DNA of 11,036 nt from Bacillota bacterium (GTDB lineage Bacteria > Bacillota > Bacilli > Lactobacillales > Streptococcaceae), in NCBI GenBank assembly GCA_021781855.1, contig JAJXWC010000065.1:1-11036 (forward strand), read 5' to 3'. A program made the translations under genes and the position numbers. Below are positions 6,512-11,036 of the stretch, one piece after another; the first letter of the stretch is position 1, and every line of letters starts with the position of its first letter. The notes beneath the pieces were generated by a model. That model was given only the letters and a program-made list of their open reading frames with translations, was not told the origin of the DNA and did not search any database.

Positions 6512-7042
6512 ATGAAGAACTTCAGAACAAAAAAATCAAATCGTGAGACTTATCGCTATTACTTTGTAACAGGAGATATGAATGAAATTAAAGTAAATGA
6601 TGAAGTCATGACTTCAGATATTGCTTTGCTTCATCAGTTTGACGACGAAGAGGTCAATGCAGAACATAAAACTAGATATCATGTGGTCTATTATCTGGAA
6701 GATTTTTTGAATGAGGATAAAGGGGCAGAAAATCATCCTATGCTAGTTGATAACAGACATCCGCTTGAAGAAATTCTTGATGGGGAAAATCAAGAGATGA
6801 GAGCACAATTATTTGAAGTCCTTCATCAGGCATTAGAAAAATTGACTCCCAAGCAAAGAGAAACAGTGGATAAGATATTTTATCAAGGATTAAGCGCTAT
6901 TGAAATTGCACGGCAAGAGAAATTGGATAAATCAGCGATTACTTATCGTCTTAGAGGTGCTTATAAAAAATTAAAAAAAGAAATTGAAAAAAATTTTGAA
7001 ATAAATACTCAACTTTTGTCCGATTTTTCGGTTAATAAGTAG
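6512..7042 (+). CDS. Sigma-70 region 4-like regulator of the ICE
   Basis: This 176-residue protein starts at ATG 6512 behind AAAGGAT. Its C-terminal part (about residues 100-160) is a sigma-70 region-4-like helix-turn-helix: LEKLTPKQRETVDKIFYQG, then LSAIEIARQEKLDKSAITYRL and a basic RGAYKKLKKEI helix. The N-terminal part is acidic (FDDEEVNAEHKTR, LEDFLNEDKG) and I do not recognise it. Region 2 motifs are not visible, so it may be an anti-repressor-like or accessory sigma-like activator rather than a full sigma factor. Tn916-family elements carry comparable small sigma-like regulators. Its position at the head of the plus-strand transfer operon suggests control of that operon. No terminator follows it, so transcription may read into the tRNA-like leader and the genes beyond. 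Confidence 0.8.
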   Translation: MKNFRTKKSNRETYRYYFVTGDMNEIKVNDEVMTSDIALLHQFDDEEVNAEHKTRYHVVYYLEDFLNEDKGAENHPMLVDNRHPLEEILDGENQEMRAQLFEVLHQALEKLTPKQRETVDKIFYQGLSAIEIARQEKLDKSAITYRLRGAYKKLKKEIEKNFEINTQLLSDFSVNK

Positions 7043-7093
7043 AGGGGTAAAAATAAGAGGTTGAATTTGCAACGTGAAATAAATAAATTCCCT

Positions 7094-7144
7094 TGTCCTT
7101 GCTTCATTACGGGAAGCTGACAGGTTCGAGTCCTGTGAGGACAG
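7094..7144 (+). ncRNA. Compact tRNA-like structure lacking a D-arm, in the leader of the ICE operon
   Basis: A 50-base cloverleaf-like fold plus one discriminator base. The acceptor stem is TGTCCTT (7094-7100) with GAGGACA (7137-7143), seven pairs of which the innermost is T-G. The anticodon-like arm is GCTTC (7101-7105) with GAAGC (7113-7117), closing the seven-base loop ATTACGG, with T at the U33 position and TAC at positions 34-36. A two-base connector TG follows. The T-arm is ACAGG (7120-7124) with CCTGT (7132-7136) around TTCGAGT, matching every conserved T-loop position (G53-C61, T54, T55, C56, A58). There is no D-arm, no connector at positions 8-9 and no encoded CCA. Both acceptor strands are present, so this is not just the 3' tRNA remnant left at an attachment site. 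Its function is unknown. It may be a processing signal for RNase P or Z, a mimic, or a decayed tRNA. Confidence 0.6.
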
Positions 7145-7146
7145 TA

Positions 7147-7158
7147 GCGTGCGCACGC
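7147..7158. repeat. Perfect 12-base palindrome GCGTGCGCACGC beside the tRNA-like fold
   Basis: A fully symmetric GC-rich palindrome starts two bases after the tRNA-like structure. It is followed by eight A residues leading to the ribosome binding site of the 7184 gene. On the plus strand it lacks the T-run of a terminator. It could be a protein-binding site or a small hairpin in the leader. Confidence 0.5.
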
Positions 7159-7183
7159 AAAAAAAATGGAAAGGAGAGTCATC

Positions 7184-7480
7184 ATGCAACTGGAACAACT
7201 GATTATGCAGATTAAAACGGAACTCAAAAGCACAGGGCGATATGATCTACGAACTTTTGCTTTTGTTCAGCACGATGGGTATTGGTCTAAGAATCCACAA
7301 CTTGTTGAGTTCTTTGTCTATGAACGCCCAAGCTTTAAAAATCGAGGCTTTGCTCGTCTACTTTACGACTTATCGACGGGCGAATGCCTTTGTGATGAGC
7401 GAAAGAGCGCTGTAAGATGTAAGGTCAAGCGCGTCCTTGGCTACGAACGTCGAGGTGTCGTTACGTTATTTCCTGTCTAG
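7184..7480 (+). CDS. Unrecognised 98-residue ICE protein
   Basis: The ATG at 7184 has AAGGAGAG at good spacing. The in-frame ATG at 7166 sits upstream of that site and is not used in this call. The protein is soluble and basic at the C-terminus (KSAVRCKVKRVLGYERRG), with aromatic residues in the middle (DGYWSKNPQLVEFFVYERP) and two cysteines in GECLCDE. I do not recognise the family. It is the first gene after the tRNA-like leader and lies in the same orientation as the DUF961 and coupling-protein genes, so it is probably an accessory gene of the transfer operon. Confidence 0.65.
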   Translation: MQLEQLIMQIKTELKSTGRYDLRTFAFVQHDGYWSKNPQLVEFFVYERPSFKNRGFARLLYDLSTGECLCDERKSAVRCKVKRVLGYERRGVVTLFPV

Positions 7481-7502
7481 GAAATTAGAATGAGAGGTAA
7501 AA

Positions 7503-7712
7503 ATGGTAAAAATCCTTGCTACTTTTGTGGAGGGGAAACTTACAAAGATGAAAGAGTTACCCACAAATCAAGATTTGCTTGAAAGAGAAGGGCTAACCAA
7601 CTTTAAAGCTCGCACACTTTTGCGAGAAATTGATGAAACAGAAAAACGCATCCTCATGCTGGTCAGAGATAATTTTGAAGACCTGCGTGACTTTGTACAC
7701 CACAACATTTAA
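7503..7712 (+). CDS. Unrecognised small ICE protein, 69 residues
   Basis: It starts at ATG 7503 behind GAGAGG. It is short, charged and mainly helical by eye (TNFKARTLLREIDETEKRIL), with no cysteine motif or membrane segment. It lies 22 bases after the previous gene and 14 before the next, as expected within an operon. The family is not recognised. Confidence 0.6.
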   Translation: MVKILATFVEGKLTKMKELPTNQDLLEREGLTNFKARTLLREIDETEKRILMLVRDNFEDLRDFVHHNI

Positions 7713-7726
7713 GGAGACCAACAATT

Positions 7727-8047
7727 ATGGCAGAAATAACAACACTTTACATTCAGGCAGATTTCTTAGGCAAAGAAATTTTTGTGAGCCGCGAGGTGCG
7801 AGATGTGCCTGCGATGGAACGATTCGGACAAAGTACGGCAGGCTATCGCGAGTATGCGGCCTCGAGCAGCGTGCAGCCTGCTTTTGTGGTTCGGGTGGAA
7901 GCACTCAAGAATGCGCCAAAACCAAGTAAACGTCAAAAAATACTTTTGATTGAGCCTGAGCTGACCTATATTACAGAACGTAATGCCAATCGTCGTGCGA
8001 TTGATGTCCCGATTATTGTCGCAAAAGCGGTTCAATTCGTAGATTAA
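7727..8047 (+). CDS. Unrecognised 106-residue ICE protein in the Orf23-like position
   Basis: The start ATG 7727 has AAGGAG ten bases upstream, and the next gene follows after 12 bases. The sequence is strand-rich at both ends (TTLYIQADFLGKEIFVSREV; KILLIEPELTYITE) and carries no known motif I can name. Tn916-family elements often carry two small neighbouring genes before the coupling ATPase (orf23 and orf22). By position this could be the first of that pair, but its sequence does not clearly show DUF961. Confidence 0.65.
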   Translation: MAEITTLYIQADFLGKEIFVSREVRDVPAMERFGQSTAGYREYAASSSVQPAFVVRVEALKNAPKPSKRQKILLIEPELTYITERNANRRAIDVPIIVAKAVQFVD

Positions 8048-8059
8048 GGAGAAAAAAAG

Positions 8060-8572
8060 ATGCCTACAAACCCATTAAAAACAAACCAAGACTTGTTCAC
8101 AGATTCAGAGATTGATTTCTCAAAGACCCTTGGAAAATTGCTGTATCTGGATGTGCGTGAAGTCCCTGATTATCAGAACATTGTTATTAACAGCGAAACT
8201 GGCGAAGTACTCTCAAGTGCTTTGGTGGATGACAACACAGGACGGATTATTGAGGGCAGTGTTCCTGAGAACGTTCAAGCAGAAGTCCGCTCACGTCCGA
8301 TTGAGGGAACTCTCGTTGCCTATGACTTGATTTTAGAAGCGGAGGGCTTTGGGAGTCAAGTGGAAATCACGGTTCCTGCGACGAGCAAGTTGGACACCTT
8401 GGTTTATAACAAAGAAGTGAAACTGACGGGCTTGACGGCACGTCACTGGTCACGTACCACACGCCAAAATAACGGTGCTCGAGTGACCTTTTCGCACACT
8501 CAAGGTTTTAAACTGCGTGCAGAAGGCATTCAGGAAACCAAGCCTAACGCAAAAGCACCAACTGAAAAATAA
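8060..8572 (+). CDS. DUF961 family conjugative element protein (Tn916 Orf22/YdcP-like)
   Basis: This 170-residue protein starts at ATG 8060 behind AAGGAG. The core LVAYDLILEAEGFGSQVEITVPA, followed by LDTLVYNKEVKLTGL (about residues 95-132), matches the DUF961 pattern of a TYDL strand, a Q-V-[ST]-[IV]-P-A segment and a [DV]YN.EV.L strand. These proteins occur just before the FtsK-like coupling gene in Tn916, ICEBs1 and ICESt-type elements. The biochemical role is not settled. An insertion before the core (GEVLSSALVDDNTGRIIEGS) and a polar tail (KPNAKAPTEK) make it longer than the ~110-130 residues I recall as usual. A terminator-like hairpin directly follows its stop. Confidence 0.8.
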   Translation: MPTNPLKTNQDLFTDSEIDFSKTLGKLLYLDVREVPDYQNIVINSETGEVLSSALVDDNTGRIIEGSVPENVQAEVRSRPIEGTLVAYDLILEAEGFGSQVEITVPATSKLDTLVYNKEVKLTGLTARHWSRTTRQNNGARVTFSHTQGFKLRAEGIQETKPNAKAPTEK

Positions 8573-8574
8573 CG

Positions 8575-8600
8575 AAAAGGGATGTTCCCTTTTTTCTTTT
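8575..8600 (+). terminator. Terminator-like hairpin between the DUF961 and coupling ATPase genes
   Basis: AAAAGGGA (8575-8582) pairs perfectly with TCCCTTTT (8586-8593) around TGT. The T-rich run ends near 8600. It lies three bases after the DUF961 stop and immediately before the TcpA ribosome binding site. Because the operon continues in the same direction, it probably works as a partial terminator or attenuator that lowers expression of the coupling protein and downstream genes. Confidence 0.7.
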
Positions 8601-8611
8601 GAGGTGACGTT

Positions 8612-10237
8612 ATGAAACAAAAAGGACATCGATTGATGCTGTTAGACCAATATGATGTGGTCTTGACCGCAGGGTTTTGCTTTATGTTCTTACTTTCCCC
8701 TTTTGCACTTTACTGGTCAACATTTACCACTTTACCTGAATCATCCAAACTTAAAATCGGACTTGAAATTGTCGGAGGAGTGAGTCTCACGACGATAGGG
8801 CTTTTGGTTGCTTTCTATCACTGGATCCCCTTTTTCAAGAATAAGCGGGACATTCGTTTGGTGCTACAGTACATCTTGTCGCATAACTTCTATGAAACCG
8901 TTCGACGTAAAGACGGCAGAGGAGAGAAAATCAAATTGCCACCTGTCTATGTCAAAAAACTAGATTATGCGACGATAAGTGTGACGGTTGAGATGTCAGG
9001 CAAGCTCATGCGCGAGTTGGATAAAATTCCCAGTGACTTGGAAAAACTCTTTTTTGCGGATTTCAAGGAGAAGAATGATTTCAGGGAACACCGTTTGTTT
9101 TCCAAGCATGCCTACACCCAATTTATCTTTTCAGATAATAAGGAAGCGCAGCGCCTGCCGATTGCGGAACTCCGCTACGACAAGAAAAAGGGCATTCGCT
9201 TGATGGATGGGGAGTATTGGGACTTTATCCATGCGCCCCACTTGCTTGTTGCAGGAGGGACAGGTGGTGGGAAGACCATCTTCTTGCTCGCTCTCTTGAA
9301 AGTGCTGGCGACTTTCTCATTGCTTGAAATTTGTGACCCTAAAAAGTCCGACTTGTCCGTCTTGGATCATTTCAAAGTTTTTCAAGGTCATGTTTATTCT
9401 GAAATTGAGGACATCATGACTTGCTTACAAGATGCCGTGGGTTTTATGGACGATCGGTATCGCCAGATGGGATTGAATTCTGAGCATCCAGACGACGTAA
9501 AGATTGGGAATAATTACCAGAGTTATGGCTTACTTCCTAAATTCATCTTGATTGATGAGTGGACAGCCTTTGTGGCTTCTTTGGACATCAGAAAAGCGAG
9601 TCTTGTGGATGATTTGATGGCACAGTTGATTCTAAAAGGACGCCAAGCAGGCGTCTTTTTGATTGTGGCGATGCAGCGCCCAGATGCCGAGTATCTTTCC
9701 GCAAATCTCAGGGACAACATGATGGCACGCCTTTCGCTGGGGAAACTCTCCAAGTCAGGTTATCGGATGATTTTTGGGGAGGACTATGAAGATAAGAATT
9801 ATCTTTATATCAAATCTAAAATTGGTCGTGGTTATGCGGCATTGGATGGCGGGATGCCGAGTGAATTTTTCAGCCCGCTTATTCCCTTTGAAACAGGTTT
9901 TAGCTTTGAGGAAATTTTCATTCAAATGAAGCCACTATTCTCAAACGGAAAGAAAAAAGAGCAAGTCCGCAAAGCTCCCCTTGAACAAGGGCGCACACTT
10001 TCTGAATTGGCAAACATCTTTCAACTTTCTGCCACAACGTTGACACGGGTCTGTCAGTATTTGAATGATGTGGGTTATCATTTTACAGGACAGGCGGGAA
10101 GCTACAATCAAGCGGATCAAGCACAGCTAGCGAAAGTCATTGCTTGGAAAAATGCTCATCCCAAAGAAAATTGGAAAAGAGCAGCACAAACTGTGCAAAA
10201 CAAAGAAACGGAGGACACCAATGTACGGGAAAATTAA
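8612..10237 (+). CDS. tcpA: FtsK/SpoIIIE-family conjugative coupling ATPase (Tn916 Orf21/ICEBs1 ConQ-like)
   Basis: This 541-residue type IV coupling protein is thought to bring the relaxase-DNA complex to the mating channel at the membrane. Two N-terminal membrane helices lie at about 16-38 and 48-70. The motor domain has Walker A GGTGGGKT (215-222) and Walker B FILIDE (311-316). RQAGVFLIVAMQRPDAEYL (344-362), with its conserved MQRPD, is followed by an RDNMMARLSLG segment. After about residue 455 the protein adds an 85-residue tail with a helix-turn-helix-like stretch, LSELANIFQLSATTLTRVCQYL. Tn916 Orf21 is about 460 residues by memory, so the tail is extra. ATG 8612 follows GAGGTGA. The gene overlaps the next by 17 bases. 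The symbol follows family usage. Confidence 0.92.
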   Translation: MKQKGHRLMLLDQYDVVLTAGFCFMFLLSPFALYWSTFTTLPESSKLKIGLEIVGGVSLTTIGLLVAFYHWIPFFKNKRDIRLVLQYILSHNFYETVRRKDGRGEKIKLPPVYVKKLDYATISVTVEMSGKLMRELDKIPSDLEKLFFADFKEKNDFREHRLFSKHAYTQFIFSDNKEAQRLPIAELRYDKKKGIRLMDGEYWDFIHAPHLLVAGGTGGGKTIFLLALLKVLATFSLLEICDPKKSDLSVLDHFKVFQGHVYSEIEDIMTCLQDAVGFMDDRYRQMGLNSEHPDDVKIGNNYQSYGLLPKFILIDEWTAFVASLDIRKASLVDDLMAQLILKGRQAGVFLIVAMQRPDAEYLSANLRDNMMARLSLGKLSKSGYRMIFGEDYEDKNYLYIKSKIGRGYAALDGGMPSEFFSPLIPFETGFSFEEIFIQMKPLFSNGKKKEQVRKAPLEQGRTLSELANIFQLSATTLTRVCQYLNDVGYHFTGQAGSYNQADQAQLAKVIAWKNAHPKENWKRAAQTVQNKETEDTNVREN

Positions 10238-10406
10238 AGAACAAATTTTGGCAGTGCGCGATTCTGGTCGCACCAATATGTTTGACACATTGATGGTGCA
10301 ACAGATTGCTTTTGAAAATGACTTTCACGAATTGGTCATTTTTATCGAAGACCATAAGAAAGAATATACCCATTTTATCGTGACAGGCAAATTTGAGGGG
10401 GAATAA
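10221..10406 (+). CDS. DUF5049 family small ICE protein
   Basis: This 61-residue protein starts at ATG 10221 behind GGAGG, inside the end of the coupling-protein gene. It carries the DUF5049-like pattern QILAVRDSGRTNMFDT, VQQIAF, then ELVIFIEDHKKEY and HFIVTG. Such proteins are common in ICEs and phages of Firmicutes. Their function is unknown. The longer open frame beginning at 10140 is only the shadow of the coupling gene. Confidence 0.75.
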   Translation: MYGKIKEQILAVRDSGRTNMFDTLMVQQIAFENDFHELVIFIEDHKKEYTHFIVTGKFEGE

Positions 10407-10408
10407 TC

Positions 10409-10633
10409 ATGTGGACAAGCGGGAAATTGGAGATTGATGGCATTGAGGTTTGGTATGAAGTCAAGCACTTTGAAGAAGGCAGTCGCTTTGGCATTGATGG
10501 CGGGCGGATTTCTAAGTTGGGTGCTCGTATTGGAAGCAAAGAAATCATCAACTACGACCGGGGGTGGGACATTCGTCCCAAGGAACAAGTGGCTAAAGCG
10601 GCGCTTGCGCAACTTCTAAAATTGTATAACTGA
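10409..10633 (+). CDS. DUF7678-like small ICE protein
   Basis: A 74-residue protein starting at ATG 10409 behind GAGGGGGA. The sequence EVWYEVKHFEE, FGIDGGRISKL and NYDRGWDI matches, as far as I recall, a small family of mobile-element proteins now called DUF7678. Function unknown. It sits two bases after the stop of the DUF5049 gene, so the two are co-translated or co-transcribed. Confidence 0.65.
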   Translation: MWTSGKLEIDGIEVWYEVKHFEEGSRFGIDGGRISKLGARIGSKEIINYDRGWDIRPKEQVAKAALAQLLKLYN

Positions 10634-10644
10634 AAGGGGAGACG

Positions 10645-11036
10645 ATGATTCCAAATGAAGCGATGCTTGCGCGGCTCAAAAAGCAATACCCAGAGGGGAC
10701 ACGCATCCGTTTATTGCACATGAACGATCCTCATGCGGTGCCTCAAGGCACACTTGGTACGGTCTATGGCATAGATGATACTGGTTCACTCCTTGTGTGT
10801 TGGGATAATGGGCAGGGGTTGAATGTGCTTTATGGTATCGATCGAGTTGAAATTAGTTCAAGAAATTTAGAGAAAGCGGAGGAGGAAAAAATGAGTCGTC
10901 AAATGAACACGATTTATCATCTGGTTGATGGAATGCTTATAGAAAGTGCTGAAATTGGGAAGCAACTCAAGAGAATACTGGAAGACAAGACAAAGCCCAA
11001 ATGGGATAAAAAAGAAAGCGAGCAGTTGATTCAGAC
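10645..11036 (+). CDS. DUF4314 family ICE protein with C-terminal extension, 3' end cut by the window edge
   Basis: It starts at ATG 10645 behind AAAGGGGAG and stays open to the last base, at least 130 residues. The N-terminal 70 residues match DUF4314: LKKQYPEGTRIRLLHM, then DPHAVPQGTLGTVYGIDD, and LLVCWDNGQGLNVLYGIDRVE. This small beta-barrel-like domain (KOW/SH3-like by appearance) is frequent in Firmicute ICEs; its function is unknown. After residue 82 the same frame continues as a different helical segment, MSRQMNTIYHLVDGM and onward. A second strong ribosome binding site (GGAGGAGG) precedes an in-frame ATG at 10891, so a shorter product may also be made. Confidence 0.75.
   Translation, partial: MIPNEAMLARLKKQYPEGTRIRLLHMNDPHAVPQGTLGTVYGIDDTGSLLVCWDNGQGLNVLYGIDRVEISSRNLEKAEEEKMSRQMNTIYHLVDGMLIESAEIGKQLKRILEDKTKPKWDKKESEQLIQ

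Noticed and set aside
7132..7144. 3' tRNA fragment as an ICE attachment site
   Set aside because: The acceptor 5' strand and an anticodon-like arm are also present, no integrase gene or direct repeat is in the window, and the position is inside the transfer operon rather than at an element end.
6971..7233. Two minus-strand open frames over the tRNA-like region
   Set aside because: Their sequences (for example SSQDSNLSASRNEARTRE) are the usual spurious translation of the antisense of a tRNA-like sequence, and they overlap the sigma-like gene end and the next gene.
7626..7929. Open frames at 7630-7929 (plus) and 7766-8035 (minus)
   Set aside because: Both overlap the better-supported gene 7727-8047, which has a clear ribosome binding site, and neither shows a start signal or motif.
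10550..10575. G-rich run (ACCGGGGGTGGGAC) as an origin of transfer
   Set aside because: It lies inside the DUF7678-like coding sequence and lacks the paired inverted-repeat and nick-site layout that I associate with Tn916/ICEBs1-type origins.

Overview
The window looks like accessory DNA of a low-GC Gram-positive bacterium in the Lactobacillales (a lactococcal, streptococcal or enterococcal host is my best guess). This rests on strong AAGGAG-type ribosome binding sites, AT-rich spacers and an integrative and conjugative element (ICE) module of the Tn916/ICEBs1/ICESt3 type. No phylogenetic marker gene is present, so genus is inference.

Layout. (1) 1-2113, plus strand: the end of an MFS efflux permease and an ACR3-type arsenite efflux permease, eight bases apart and probably one transcript, followed by a weak terminator. 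(2) 2214-3112, plus strand: a protein made of five tandem SANT/Myb-like repeats. Its reading frame is broken exactly at an in-phase A_AAA_AAG slippery heptamer. It ends in a strong bidirectional terminator. (3) 3122-6147, minus strand: a three-gene operon that I read as an ABC-three-component (ABC-3C) system. In order of transcription it has a protein with a zinc-ribbon/HNH-like domain and an ABC-3C C-terminal domain, a 76-residue middle component, and a DUF2326 SMC-like ATPase. The genes overlap and start from an extended -10 promoter near 6281. ABC-3C systems are predicted conflict (defence) systems. (4) 6148-6511: an AT-rich divergent control region with several dyads. (5) 6512-11036, plus strand: the early part of an ICE transfer module. 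It contains a sigma-70 region-4-like protein, a leader with a compact tRNA-like fold, three small unrecognised genes, a DUF961 protein, a FtsK/SpoIIIE (TcpA/Orf21) coupling ATPase, a DUF5049 protein, a DUF7678-like protein and a DUF4314 protein running off the end.

How they fit together. The sigma-like gene probably helps control the ICE operon. The DUF961 and TcpA genes belong to the conserved block that precedes the relaxase (the MobT/Orf20 type), which should lie beyond the right edge. No integrase, attachment site or origin of transfer is visible. The ABC-3C operon sits divergently next to the transfer operon, as expected for defence cargo, and the arsenic genes look like further cargo or flanking host DNA.

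The most unusual items are the D-armless tRNA-like structure at 7094-7144, the slippery heptamer in the SANT-repeat gene, and the ABC-3C system whose HNH-like domain seems to keep its zinc ligands but lack the catalytic histidines.
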